Shown here piece by piece: positions 16,276-24,646 of a stretch of 52,310 bases of DNA. The DNA is from an uncultured Oscillospiraceae bacterium. GTDB taxonomy: Bacteria; Bacillota; Clostridia; Oscillospirales; Ruminococcaceae. Location: positions 1-52,310 of the forward strand of contig CAJUAN010000017.1 in the NCBI GenBank assembly GCA_910584715.1, written 5' to 3'. The position numbers and the translations under genes were made by a program. The notes under the pieces are model-generated. The model had not been told where the DNA came from. It saw only the letters and a program-made list of their open reading frames with translations, and did no database searches. Numbering within the stretch: the stretch's first letter is position 1; every line of letters starts with the position of its first letter.

Positions 16276-16584
16276 GTCAAACAGCTCCTTTGCTCCTTTG
16301 CAGGTTTTGTTTAATGTTTATGCGGGCAAGTCCGAAAAAAGTACAGGCTGACCGAAAACAGTGTCACAAAAAATATTTCCGCATAGACTGGTAATAAGGA
16401 CAGTTTTACGTCCGGTACCGTTTAACGCGGGCGCTGCCTGTCCGACTTACGGGTACTTACTAATACTGATCGCCGATTATAAAAGTGTATAAAAAATCAA
16501 GTAAAAACTTGTACATATGATTTTTACGCAGATTTTTTATTTACACTTTTATCCGGAGATCAGGATAAAGGAGCAAAGAAAACC
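16276..16584. promoter_or_regulatory. 309-bp gap with long AT-rich hairpin before feoA
   Basis: No gene is visible. The main structure is a 74-bp near-palindrome at 16479-16552: the arms ATAAAAGTGTATAAAAAATC (16479-16498) and its complement with a 2-nt insertion (16531-16552) enclose a second pair, GTAAAAA / TTTTTAC (16501-16507 and 16521-16527). It ends 32 bp before the feoA start and may contain an iron- or manganese-responsive operator. Confidence 0.6.
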
Positions 16585-16815
16585 ATGAATACAGCAAAGA
16601 CGCTGTTTAATATGCGCGAGGGCACCTCAGCCACTGTCAGGAAGCTGCTTAACGAGGGCGGAATGCGCCGCCGTTTGCAGGATATAGGTCTGATAGAGGG
16701 TACGTCCGTCCTGTGTTTGCAAAGAAGCCCCGCAGGAGACCCTATAGCCTATCTGATAAGGGGAGCGGTAATAGCCCTCCGCGAGGAGGACAGCTCAAAA
16801 GTCCTCGTCGAATAA
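16585..16815 (+). CDS. feoA: FeoA-domain protein
   Basis: A 76-residue SH3-like protein with AAAGGAG upstream. It has the FeoA core MRRRLQDIGLIEGTSVLCLQ and a C-terminal strand RGAVIALREED. FeoA regulates the ferrous-iron transporter FeoB, but no feoB lies in the window and a terminator follows directly, so it is a stand-alone gene. The palindromic leader suggests metal-dependent control. Confidence 0.88.
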   Translation: MNTAKTLFNMREGTSATVRKLLNEGGMRRRLQDIGLIEGTSVLCLQRSPAGDPIAYLIRGAVIALREEDSSKVLVE

Positions 16816-16820
16816 AACAA

Positions 16821-16865
16821 CCGTCCCGCTGCGGATCAATCCGGAACGGGACGGCTTTTTATTTT
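16821..16865 (+). terminator. Terminator of feoA
   Basis: CCGTCCCG (16821-16828) pairs with CGGGACGG (16847-16854), with inner CGGAT/ATCCG pairing, followed by CTTTTTATTTT. It sits 5 nt after the feoA stop and faces a minus-strand gene end. Confidence 0.9.
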
Positions 16866-16906
16866 ACGTATTATATTTGCTGTTTGCAATTTGCATATTG
16901 AGCTTA

Positions 16907-18352
16907 TCAGCCCATTGCCGCAACCTGCTCGTTGAATTCGTTGATGTAAACTTCAGCAACGTCGGAAACCTCGTCGCGTACCGTAGCCCATTCGGTTCCG
17001 GCAAATGCCGCGCGGATACCATATTCGGCGCTGTCAACGATGTCAGCAAGATCCTGGGGACCGCCTACGCACAGATCGTATACAGGATTTTCACGGGCAA
17101 GCTGTACAGACTTGTTGTACATATCTATCATTTCGTCGCTCCAGCCGAAATCGTTTTTGCGCTTTTCAATAGCAAGCTCCTGAGTCTGGGGATCTGCGTT
17201 GGCAACAAGTATGCACTCCATAAATCTCATAACGCCGTCGGGGTTCTGAGCGCCCTTGCAGAGGAGGTAAGCCTCAAGTCCCGCAGCAACATAATGCTTA
17301 TCTGCATTGGGGTCTTTCGGAACGGGAACAAACATAACGTTCTCCTGCTCGCCGAAGGTCTTTGTCCAAATCTCGGGATCGCTTTCAAGAGTGTACAGAC
17401 CGCCGATATAGAACAGCTCGTTTCCGGTGCCGATATTTTCGGGGTGCTCTGTCCAGCCGAAGAGGTTCATATCGTACTTGAGTCCAGATGTGTTAAGGTC
17501 GTACATGAAGTTCATCGCGCGTTCAAGGTTGGGGTCTTTCAGGTTTGTGGCAAGCTGACCGTCCTTGAGAACTACCGACGGAACACCTGCCGACATCATG
17601 AGCGGCTTTTCGTTGAACCAGCCGTCAAGACCGTACTGAGCATTGTCGGGATCACAGAAGTCTGTAAGCATGCTCTTGAACGTATCCCAGTTCCATTCGC
17701 CTTTCTCGAAAAGCTCGGCGGGATCGTCAAATCCGTTGGCTTCGATGGTGCTTCTGTTGTACATTACTCCGTAGTAAGCTGTTGACTGAGTGCAGATGAG
17801 ATAGTGGTTGTCCCCGATACGGAACTGGTCGTTGAGAGCCTGCTGCTCAGCCCAGAGGGGATTTGACCAGTCCATATACTGGTCGAAAGACTGATACTGA
17901 CCGTTGGGAACGCCGCGGGGGAAAGAGTCAAGGTCGCCGCCCGCGATAAAGTCAACGCCGTCGCCGCCGATTATCTTTGTGGACAAATCGTTGAAACGGT
18001 TTTCCCATGTCGTCTGTATGTATTCTATATTACCGTCGTACTTGGTCTCAAAAAGCTCCAGCGAGAGAGCCTTTGTATTTCCCGAAGTAGTGGCATGGAA
18101 AGGATCGTAGAAAGAGAACCATTTGATGGTTTTATTCTCCAGCTCGCCTGTAAGCTGGTCGGCAGCGTTTCCGATCTGCTCCTGCGCTTCGGAAGAAAGC
18201 GTTTCGCTTTTGATCTCTACCGTAACGGCAGGGGTAGTGGTAATCTCCGCGGTGGTTGTTTCAGCAGGGTCTTCCTCGCTTGAACAAGCGGCAAAGGAGC
18301 CTGCGATCGACAGCGCGGTAAGTCCCGCAAAAATTTTCTTCAAGTTTTTCAT
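16907..18352 (-). CDS. Extracellular solute-binding lipoprotein (paralogue)
   Basis: A 481-residue binding protein; start ATG 18352 with AGGAGG at the same spacing as its paralogue. Lipoprotein signal with lipobox SFAAC, a short Thr/Glu linker, then a family 1 solute-binding fold. It matches the protein at 12364-13863 across its length (IEANGFDDP, GEWNWDTFK, QYGLDGW, NFMYDLNTSGL), though the linkers differ, and even the promoter and leader are similar. No transport partners are adjacent. The pair probably arose by duplication and then diverged in ligand preference. Confidence 0.87.
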   Translation of the reverse strand: MKNLKKIFAGLTALSIAGSFAACSSEEDPAETTTAEITTTPAVTVEIKSETLSSEAQEQIGNAADQLTGELENKTIKWFSFYDPFHATTSGNTKALSLELFETKYDGNIEYIQTTWENRFNDLSTKIIGGDGVDFIAGGDLDSFPRGVPNGQYQSFDQYMDWSNPLWAEQQALNDQFRIGDNHYLICTQSTAYYGVMYNRSTIEANGFDDPAELFEKGEWNWDTFKSMLTDFCDPDNAQYGLDGWFNEKPLMMSAGVPSVVLKDGQLATNLKDPNLERAMNFMYDLNTSGLKYDMNLFGWTEHPENIGTGNELFYIGGLYTLESDPEIWTKTFGEQENVMFVPVPKDPNADKHYVAAGLEAYLLCKGAQNPDGVMRFMECILVANADPQTQELAIEKRKNDFGWSDEMIDMYNKSVQLARENPVYDLCVGGPQDLADIVDSAEYGIRAAFAGTEWATVRDEVSDVAEVYINEFNEQVAAMG

Positions 18353-18402
18353 TAAATAACCTCCTATGTTATTTTGGGTATGAACCACATATTTGCAATA
18401 TA

Positions 18403-18431
18403 ATTATAGCAAAAACCGCCTAAAATGTCAA
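18403..18431 (-). promoter_or_regulatory. Sigma-A promoter of solute-binding gene
   Basis: On the minus strand TTGACA (18426-18431), 17-nt spacer, TATAAT (18403-18408), with TTTTTGC before the -10. The -35 box lies inside the terminator stem of the upstream alanine racemase gene. Confidence 0.9.
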
Positions 18432-18446
18432 CTGACATTTTAGGCG
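18411..18446 (-). terminator. Terminator of alanine racemase, overlapping a promoter
   Basis: On the minus strand the 14-nt arm CGCCTAAAATGTCA (18446-18433) pairs perfectly with TGACATTTTAGGCG (18430-18417) across a 2-nt centre, followed by TTTTT. It starts about 20 nt after the alr stop. The second arm contains the -35 box of the next gene. Confidence 0.8.
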
Positions 18447-18466
18447 AATTTTACTATAATATTAAA

Positions 18467-19633
18467 CTATTCATCGGCCTTATCGGATTGCTTTCCGCCA
18501 ACGTAAATCCTCGGGACCCGTTTTCCTATACCGCATACCAATTCATATCCGATAGAACCGTATGCCTCCGCAAGATCGTCAGCTGTAATGGTCTCTCCCC
18601 CGTCCGAGCCGATGAGTATAACCTCGTCTCCTTCGGATACTCCCTCTATCTTAGTAACGTCGAACATCATCTGATCCATGCATATCCTGCCCACGCCCTT
18701 TGCGCGCTTGCCGCGAATAATAGCCTCGCAGTTGCCAGAAAGCAATCTGGGGTAGCCGTCCGCATAGCCGCAGGGAACGGTCGCAATGATCCTGTCGCCG
18801 GGAGCGGTGTATGTTCTGCCGTAGCTTACCGTATCGCCCTTATGTATGGTCTTGACCTGTGACACAACGGTTTTCAGGCTCATTACAGGCTGGAGAGCAA
18901 AGGGGATCTTCATCGAATACGCAGGCCTCAGACCGTACAAGAGGATACCCAGGCGCGCCAAAGTGCTGCGGCTGTCGTAGCAGTAGACAGTAGCCGCGCT
19001 GTTAAGGAAGTGTATGTGGCTCAGCCGTACTCCGAGATATTCGGCGGCATTTACCGCGGCTAAAAATTTCTGCTTCTGATCCTCGGTAAAGGAAACGTCG
19101 TCGTCAAGGCGGCTGTCCGCGGCGGCGAAATGAGTAAACGCACCCTCGACGGAAATGTTCGGCATAATGGCGATTTTAGCGATATCGGAGGCACACTGCT
19201 TTGTATCGCTTGTGTCGAGACCTACCCTGCTCATTCCCGTATCAAGCTTAATATGTACTCTTACGGGCTTTGAAGCTTTTTCAGAGAAAGCAAGGGCGTT
19301 CTCCACGGAAACCAGAGTAACGATGATATTGTTTTCGGAAAGAACGTCGGCGTCGTCGGGACTGCTCCAGCCAAGAATAAGTATATCTCCGCTGCATCCG
19401 CCGTTCCTGAGTCTCAGAGCCTCCTCGGTATTGGATACGCAGAAAAAGTCCGCGCCCATATCCTGGTAAAGCTTCATCAGCGGCAGGTCTCCGTGACCGT
19501 AGCCGTCAGCCTTTATTACGCAGGCAGGCTTTGTAAAATCATCATAAAGGAATCCTTTAAGCGCTGTAAAATTTTTCTCAGCCGCGCCGAGGTCGATCTC
19601 CGCACGAATACGGTTCAGAAACTGCTTCTCCAT
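18467..19633 (-). CDS. alr: Alanine racemase
   Basis: A 388-residue PLP enzyme making D-alanine for peptidoglycan. Start ATG 19633 is chosen because the longer frame to 19714 adds a basic, non-homologous leader; the upstream GGAAAA is a weak ribosome binding site. The PLP-lysine motif is ACVIKADGYGHG near residue 40, followed by the barrel and the C-terminal beta domain with the catalytic Tyr region CGYADGYPR and GRICMDQMMFDV. All key residues look present. It is transcribed with the terminator-promoter overlap immediately downstream. Confidence 0.94.
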   Translation of the reverse strand: MEKQFLNRIRAEIDLGAAEKNFTALKGFLYDDFTKPACVIKADGYGHGDLPLMKLYQDMGADFFCVSNTEEALRLRNGGCSGDILILGWSSPDDADVLSENNIIVTLVSVENALAFSEKASKPVRVHIKLDTGMSRVGLDTSDTKQCASDIAKIAIMPNISVEGAFTHFAAADSRLDDDVSFTEDQKQKFLAAVNAAEYLGVRLSHIHFLNSAATVYCYDSRSTLARLGILLYGLRPAYSMKIPFALQPVMSLKTVVSQVKTIHKGDTVSYGRTYTAPGDRIIATVPCGYADGYPRLLSGNCEAIIRGKRAKGVGRICMDQMMFDVTKIEGVSEGDEVILIGSDGGETITADDLAEAYGSIGYELVCGIGKRVPRIYVGGKQSDKADE

Positions 19634-19775
19634 TTTGTTTTCCGCGTCCCGCTCAAATACCGGAAATATATGCCGCCCATTGAACCCCGACCGCGCTGCG
19701 CGGTCATACGGCAATATTCCTTAAAGGGACGCTCCTCCTTTCAAATTTGGTAATTGTGTCAAATTTATTACAAAT

Positions 19776-19826
19776 ATCAAGTTGCTGTTGTAAAAACGGA
19801 ATATTTGTGCTATAATAACTCAATGA
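19776..19826 (+). promoter_or_regulatory. Sigma-A promoter of the YpsA-like gene
   Basis: TTGTAA, a 17-nt spacer ending TTTGTGC, and TATAAT at about 19813-19818. The extended -10 (TGTGCTATAAT) recurs almost unchanged before the metallophosphoesterase gene at 26405. Confidence 0.7.
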
Positions 19827-19886
19827 GCATAAATTCAGCGGAAACGGCTGAACCTCACAAATATTTTGAAACGGGGATATGATATC

Positions 19887-20459
19887 ATGCCTCTCGGCAG
19901 CAATATGACAGATTTTGGGAAAACTGTGTGCTTTTCGGGGCACCGTCCGGAAAAGCTTCCCGACGGGGGTAATGAATGCTCCCAGGCTGTACGGACGATA
20001 AAAAGCATACTCTACAGGGAAATACTTGAAAGCGCTGAAAACGGGTACATTTCCTTTATAACGGGACTTGCCCGCGGCGTAGACCTTTGGGCGGGCGAAA
20101 TGGTCATGGAGCTTAAAGCCCGCGGAATGCCGCTGAAGCTTATCGCCGCCGCCCCATACCGCGAACATGGGAAAAGCTTCAGGGGCAGGGATAAATTTAC
20201 TCTCGGAAATATATTCCTCCAGGCCGACGAGATAGTTTATGTGAGCGAAATTTACTCCCGCGACTGCATGAGGCTGAGGAACGAATATATGGTTGACCGT
20301 TCCGACAAGCTGATAGCCGTGGTGTCCGACTACCGAAGCGGTACGGGACAAACTATCCGGTACGCCGAGAAAAAGCGTATCGAGGTCAAGATAATCAACG
20401 CAGAAAAGATAGAAAACGACCTCGGCGGCAGTTTCGGGAACGAGCAGCTTGCTTTTTAA
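19887..20459 (+). CDS. SLOG/YpsA-like protein (DUF1273)
   Basis: A 190-residue protein; ATG 19887 is favoured over TTG 19866 because GGGGA is better spaced for it. Motifs of the Rossmann-like SLOG fold are clear: CFSGHRPEKLP at the N-terminus, FITGLARGVDLWAGE near residue 55, and LIAVVSDYRSGTGQTIRYA near the end. YpsA/GpsB-linked homologues affect cell division and stress in Firmicutes; SLOG domains bind nucleotides or NAD-like ligands. It is followed by the LCP-like gene on the same strand. Confidence 0.78.
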   Translation: MPLGSNMTDFGKTVCFSGHRPEKLPDGGNECSQAVRTIKSILYREILESAENGYISFITGLARGVDLWAGEMVMELKARGMPLKLIAAAPYREHGKSFRGRDKFTLGNIFLQADEIVYVSEIYSRDCMRLRNEYMVDRSDKLIAVVSDYRSGTGQTIRYAEKKRIEVKIINAEKIENDLGGSFGNEQLAF

Positions 20460-20525
20460 ATAATTATACCACTTACCAGAAAATTTTTCAACAGTTTTTT
20501 AATTTTTTTGAAAGGAAACACTAAG

Positions 20526-21485
20526 ATGGCAAAAAAAGGAACCAAGATCGCCCTTACATATTTCATAACGATAATTGTTACCCTAATAATTATCGGTGGA
20601 ATATGCTTTATGCTTTTCCGCTATCTCACTGACCCTAAGGAACCCGACACCGGTTCAGAGCCGAATATTGAACGGCTCGTTGCGGAGGAGTACGTCCCAA
20701 CGTCAGCCAATAACAAAACCACGCTGTTCATATTCGATTCGGAAAAACGTTTGAGCGGCTGCTGCTTTCTGATAGTACGCATGATAGCCGACGAGCAGAA
20801 AATGATAATAATGCCCGTACCCGCTGACACGTATGCGTATGCGAACGGAACAGAGGACAGCCTGTATGAGTTTTACCGCAGAGGCGGAGCTCCGCAGGCG
20901 GTCTCTGCGGCTGAAAACGCCATAGGCATAAAAATAGACTACTATATGAAGCTCAATAACGACAGCTTTTCGGTAATTGCGGACATTTTCGGCGGCGTGG
21001 ATTTTGACGTTCCCTACAATCTCATATATTCTAATCCCGACACGGGAGAAGAGACTATAATCCGCGAGGGAAGCACTCATCTTGATTCTGCTATGCTCAG
21101 AAAGGTGATAACCTATCCGCTGTACAACTCGGGCGAGGAATACCGTGCGAAAATAATGGGAGTGGCAATAAACGACCTTATCAACCGCAATATAGACGAA
21201 AGCTTTTCAAGCCATGTGGACGACTATTTCAGCGCGGTGATAAATTCCACAGCGGAGACAAATTTTACCGCTTACGACTACAAGGAACAGTCCGAAGCGA
21301 TGAAATACGTTGCTTCCAGCGACGACAGGGTATCTCAGCTTGTGACGGTCACAGGAGCTTACAACGCAGACGGGCTTTTCGTCCTTGACGAAAATTTCCT
21401 GAGATCCCTTACCGAGCGTTTCAAGCTGTACGATACCGATATGGACAGCGTTGAAACGGAAACGAGTCTTCTTGCAGTTGAGTAA
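20526..21485 (+). CDS. LCP-like (LytR-CpsA-Psr) membrane protein, divergent
   Basis: A 319-residue protein with one N-terminal membrane helix (residues about 8-34), then an extracellular domain. Start ATG 20526 has AAAGGAA upstream. The fold pattern (strand FIFDSEKR, strand IIMPVPADTYAY, the later GIKIDYYMKLN and IFGGVDFDVPY) fits the LCP family, which attaches glycopolymers to peptidoglycan. The usual Arg-Asp pair after the first strand and the Arg of the PRDT motif are not there (here PADT), so transfer activity may be lost. Confidence 0.65.
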   Translation: MAKKGTKIALTYFITIIVTLIIIGGICFMLFRYLTDPKEPDTGSEPNIERLVAEEYVPTSANNKTTLFIFDSEKRLSGCCFLIVRMIADEQKMIIMPVPADTYAYANGTEDSLYEFYRRGGAPQAVSAAENAIGIKIDYYMKLNNDSFSVIADIFGGVDFDVPYNLIYSNPDTGEETIIREGSTHLDSAMLRKVITYPLYNSGEEYRAKIMGVAINDLINRNIDESFSSHVDDYFSAVINSTAETNFTAYDYKEQSEAMKYVASSDDRVSQLVTVTGAYNADGLFVLDENFLRSLTERFKLYDTDMDSVETETSLLAVE

Positions 21486-21531
21486 TGCGGCAAAGCTTTG
21501 AATAAATCAAACATTCCTGCGGATAATATTC

Positions 21532-21643
21532 TCGGAGGTACACCCTCCGAAGCTCGGAGGCGCACTCTCCGAAACTCGAAGGCGCACTCTCCGAAACTCG
21601 AAGGCGCACCTCCGAGACCCGGAAACATACTCTCCGGGAGTAT
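21532..21643. repeat. 22-bp tandem repeats ending in a terminator
   Basis: Four units of 21-22 bp (starting 21545, 21567, 21589 and 21610) share the pattern CTCCGAAACTCGAAGGCGCA; partial units flank them. Each unit is itself partly self-complementary (CCTCCGA with TCGGAGG), so the region can form alternative hairpins. It ends with ATACTC/GAGTAT (21627-21643) followed by a long T-rich run, a probable terminator for the LCP-like gene. Confidence 0.8.
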
Positions 21644-21731
21644 CTTCTTTTATTTTCTTTTTTTCGGCGCACCGTAAACAGTGCGGGGTTTGCCTGTTTA
21701 CAGCGCAGAAATCTGAAAGGATTGGTAAAAA

Positions 21732-21941
21732 ATGTTTGATAAAATCGCACTTGCACTTCTTGTCATAGGCGGTCTTAACTGGGGGTTAGTGGGAATATTC
21801 AGCTTCGACCTTGTGGCATGGCTGTTCGGCGGAACCGGCGCGATCCTCAGCAGAGTTGTTTATGTGCTCGTAGCTCTCTCGGCGATCTGGTGCATAACGC
21901 TTCTTTTCAGGCGCGACGCTCTTGCCGAAAGCAGAACCTAA
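21732..21941 (+). CDS. Small membrane protein, DUF378
   Basis: A 69-residue protein with GAAAGGA upstream. It has two membrane helices and the DUF378 pattern IALALLVIGGLNWGLVGIF and VYVLVALSAIWC. Function unknown. A terminator follows at once. Confidence 0.85.
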   Translation: MFDKIALALLVIGGLNWGLVGIFSFDLVAWLFGGTGAILSRVVYVLVALSAIWCITLLFRRDALAESRT

Positions 21942-21959
21942 AAAACGTAAAAAAGCATA

Positions 21960-21989
21960 CGCTCAAATCCTGTATTGGATTTGAGCGTT
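21960..21989. terminator. Terminator after the DUF378 gene
   Basis: ACGCTCAAATCC pairs with GGATTTGAGCGT (a 12-bp stem around a 6-nt loop) followed by TTCTTAT. On the opposite strand it is followed by TTTTTTACG, so it likely also ends the minus-strand esterase transcript 22 nt away. Confidence 0.85.
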
Positions 21990-22011
21990 TCTTATATTCT
22001 GAATAAGCGTT

Positions 22012-22836
22012 TTATCTCGCTTTTATCCATTCCACCGCCATATTGAACCATCTTGCACAGTCGGGATTGAAATGCTCGTTTCCGCTTGCGGTGCAGTCGT
22101 CGCAGAGGGACAACCCGTGCGCTCCCCTTTCAAAAATATGACATACAAAGGAAACTTTCTTTTCCGCAAGAGCCGCCGCGAACATCAGGGTGTTTTCCAC
22201 AGGTACGCAGCCGTCGTCGGCGGTATGCCAAAGGAACACAGGCGGAACGTCCGGGGTCACCTGCTTCTCAAGGGAAACAAGTTCCCGGAGTTCAGAGTCG
22301 TTTCCCGCAATATTCACTATAGAACCGTCATGGCGTTTTTCTCCCGCGGTGATAACGGGATAGCACAAAACTGCGCCGTTCGGTTTGTACAACGAACTTT
22401 CTCCGTCGAGCGCGTCTGTGATAAAAGCTTTTTTCCAGTGCACCGCAAGGCTCGCCGCAAGATGTCCTCCGGCGGAAAAGCCGCATATCATTATTTTATC
22501 GGTATCGACTCCAAGCTCCGACGCATTTTGGCGGACATATGCAACTGCCTGGGCAGCTTCCAGCAGATTTGTGGGGAATTTCTTGTTCACGCAGCTGTAG
22601 CGCAGTACGAAAGCCTGTATACCATAGGAGGCAAACCGCATAGCTGCAGGCTCCGCTTCTCTTTCGGAGCAGTATTCGTAACCTCCGCCCGGGCATATGA
22701 CTACCGCGGGACGTTTAGTCAGAAGCATATTTTCATATGGCCCCGCACAGTATAGGTCAAGCTCGGCGCGGCAGCCTGCGGGGTCGAGTCCCGCTTTTTC
22801 ATACGGAATATCGAGCGAAACGGTTTTGCGTATCAT
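22012..22836 (-). CDS. Alpha/beta hydrolase, acetyl-esterase-like
   Basis: A 274-residue cytoplasmic enzyme with no signal peptide; AAAGGAA precedes the ATG. The oxyanion segment VICPGGGYEYCS, nucleophile GFSAGGH, acid HTADDGCVPV and histidine RGAHGL give a complete esterase triad, as in BD-FAE-like and xylan-acetylesterase families. It lies 16 nt after the solute-binding gene, so it probably removes acyl groups from the sugar brought in by that system. No carbohydrate-binding module is attached. Confidence 0.83.
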   Translation of the reverse strand: MIRKTVSLDIPYEKAGLDPAGCRAELDLYCAGPYENMLLTKRPAVVICPGGGYEYCSEREAEPAAMRFASYGIQAFVLRYSCVNKKFPTNLLEAAQAVAYVRQNASELGVDTDKIMICGFSAGGHLAASLAVHWKKAFITDALDGESSLYKPNGAVLCYPVITAGEKRHDGSIVNIAGNDSELRELVSLEKQVTPDVPPVFLWHTADDGCVPVENTLMFAAALAEKKVSFVCHIFERGAHGLSLCDDCTASGNEHFNPDCARWFNMAVEWIKAR

Positions 22837-22852
22837 TTTGAAGTTCCTTTCC

Positions 22853-24331
22853 CTATTGGTTTACAGCGGCGTCAAGGTCGACTTTAAGCTGCGCGTACCA
22901 TTCGGCAAAATTTTCATCTGTATTGTATTGAGCCACCGCTTCATCAAGGGACGCGCCGCCTGCAACAAGCTCCGCAACGGCTTCCCTGTCTGCGGCGGCT
23001 TTGTCCGCAAGACCGTATTCCAGTATCCTGCGCGCGCCCTGACTTCCGTCGAACGCCTTGCTCGTATAAAGCTCCGACTGGGAAATACGGCTGAAAGCCT
23101 CCTTTATCACCATGTCGTTTGTGGCAGTAACGGTAAGTCCCAGTTTTTGGGCGGTCTCCATGTAGTAATCGTAATCGTTCGCCTGCTTTTTTACGGGAAG
23201 ATATCCGGACTCGGCGGAAAAGGCGATGTTGTTTTCCGGTTCGGTGAACCATTTCAGGAACATTACCGCGGCTGCTTCCTCCTCCGTGGTGGACTTTGTT
23301 ACCACCATTCCCGCTCCCTGCTGAACGCTTACCGCCTGACCTCCCTCAAAAACCGGCATAGGCAGTATCTCGGCTTCTATAGCGTGGGAGCCGCTGCTGT
23401 CGGTAACTTCCTCCGGAAAATAAACCGCTGAGGAAGTGGAACCGATTAAAGAGATGATATTCCCAACTTTAACGTCGTCGGAGCGGTATTTTCCGTCGGC
23501 GCGAAAGTACCCGCTTATATACGGAACGTAATAATTATCCCAAATTTTACGCATTGCAGATTCATCAACGTCTACGGAAAGAGAACCGTTTTCCACACGG
23601 AACATCTCATGTCCGAGCTGCTTTGAACCGATAATAAACATATTTGCGAGGGCGTCCCTGCCGTAGAAAGCCTTTCCGTCGTTCGGAACGTCCGGCGTAA
23701 GGGAATCAGTCCATTCGTAGTATCTGCGGGCAGTATCGGTAATACCCTCCATAGTACGCATATCGTCCGCAGACGCGCCTGTCGCTTCAGCAAAAGCGTC
23801 CCATTCGGTCTTGTTTAGCATGAACGTTTCGGTACATTTCGCAATGGGGAAAATGTACAGCTCGCCGCCGCTGCCGATACGCCCCTCTTCTATGTAGGAG
23901 TCTATATAGTCAGCCTGTTCCTCGGGAGAAAAGTACGCGTCCAGTTCGGCAAGAATGCCCATTTTTTTGACTTCAAAGGCAGTATCCGCATATGAAGCGA
24001 AAATATCGGGAAGCTCGCTGCTGCCCACCTGCTTTTGAGCGGAGTTCAGAACCGCTGTTTCAAGATCGGCGATACTGCCCTGAGAATGGGCGCTTACGGT
24101 AATGTTGTTTTCCGTGCCTACCGTATTGTTGAAATTTTCTATCATTTTGTCAAAGGAATTCTGGAGCGAACCGTTGTAATAGTGCCATATCTCAATGGAT
24201 ACGGGTTCGCCGTCAGACGGAGACTTTCCGCCGCAGCCGGCAAAAATTCCCGGAACAGCCGCGGCAGCCGTAATCAGCGCGGCGCAGCGCGCGATCCCTG
24301 CGGTTCTTCTGCCATGTGAAATTTTTTTCAT
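22853..24331 (-). CDS. Extracellular solute-binding lipoprotein (third)
   Basis: A 492-residue binding protein. ATG 24331 is used because AGGGTGG lies 8 nt upstream and the longer frame has no signal. Arg/Lys-rich start, hydrophobic helix and lipobox GIFAGC are followed by SIEIWHYYNGSLQNSFD, typical of sugar-binding family 1. It is not close to the two paralogues elsewhere in the window. It is the middle gene of a probable operon with the small membrane protein upstream and the esterase downstream. No permease is present. Confidence 0.85.
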   Translation of the reverse strand: MKKISHGRRTAGIARCAALITAAAAVPGIFAGCGGKSPSDGEPVSIEIWHYYNGSLQNSFDKMIENFNNTVGTENNITVSAHSQGSIADLETAVLNSAQKQVGSSELPDIFASYADTAFEVKKMGILAELDAYFSPEEQADYIDSYIEEGRIGSGGELYIFPIAKCTETFMLNKTEWDAFAEATGASADDMRTMEGITDTARRYYEWTDSLTPDVPNDGKAFYGRDALANMFIIGSKQLGHEMFRVENGSLSVDVDESAMRKIWDNYYVPYISGYFRADGKYRSDDVKVGNIISLIGSTSSAVYFPEEVTDSSGSHAIEAEILPMPVFEGGQAVSVQQGAGMVVTKSTTEEEAAAVMFLKWFTEPENNIAFSAESGYLPVKKQANDYDYYMETAQKLGLTVTATNDMVIKEAFSRISQSELYTSKAFDGSQGARRILEYGLADKAAADREAVAELVAGGASLDEAVAQYNTDENFAEWYAQLKVDLDAAVNQ

Positions 24332-24385
24332 AAACAAAACCACCCTGTTCAAAATGTGTACCGTCAGCGGACGGAAGGACAAGGA

Positions 24386-24646
24386 TCAATTTTCGTCGCT
24401 TTTTCCGGAGAAAAACATTTTTACCGTCATAACTACTCCCAAAACCGAGTTGATCAGGGCTATGGACAAAGCCACAATGCTAAGGGATATACCCGCCGAT
24501 GAACTGTAGTTCTTTTTGCGCTTCTTTACTCCGATGATCAGTCCCGGAATGGCGCAGGCATAGGAAATAACAGGAAGAAAGAAAGAGAATGCCAGTCCTA
24601 CGATACCAAGGACGAGACTTGAAATACAAAGCTTTTTTCCCGACAT
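24386..24646 (-). CDS. Small two-helix membrane protein (DUF4190-like)
   Basis: An 86-residue protein starting at ATG 24646, where TGGAGGACTTTCAT gives GGAGG at good spacing; a longer in-frame reading to 24763 starts in the structured leader and is unlikely. Two to three hydrophobic helices with a Lys/Arg loop (GVKKRKKNYSS) between them resemble DUF4190-type proteins. Role unknown. Its stop is 54 nt before the solute-binding gene. Confidence 0.68.
   Translation of the reverse strand: MSGKKLCISSLVLGIVGLAFSFFLPVISYACAIPGLIIGVKKRKKNYSSSAGISLSIVALSIALINSVLGVVMTVKMFFSGKSDEN

Noticed and set aside
21532..21643. CRISPR array
   Set aside because: Units are contiguous 22-bp repeats without spacers, and no cas gene is present.
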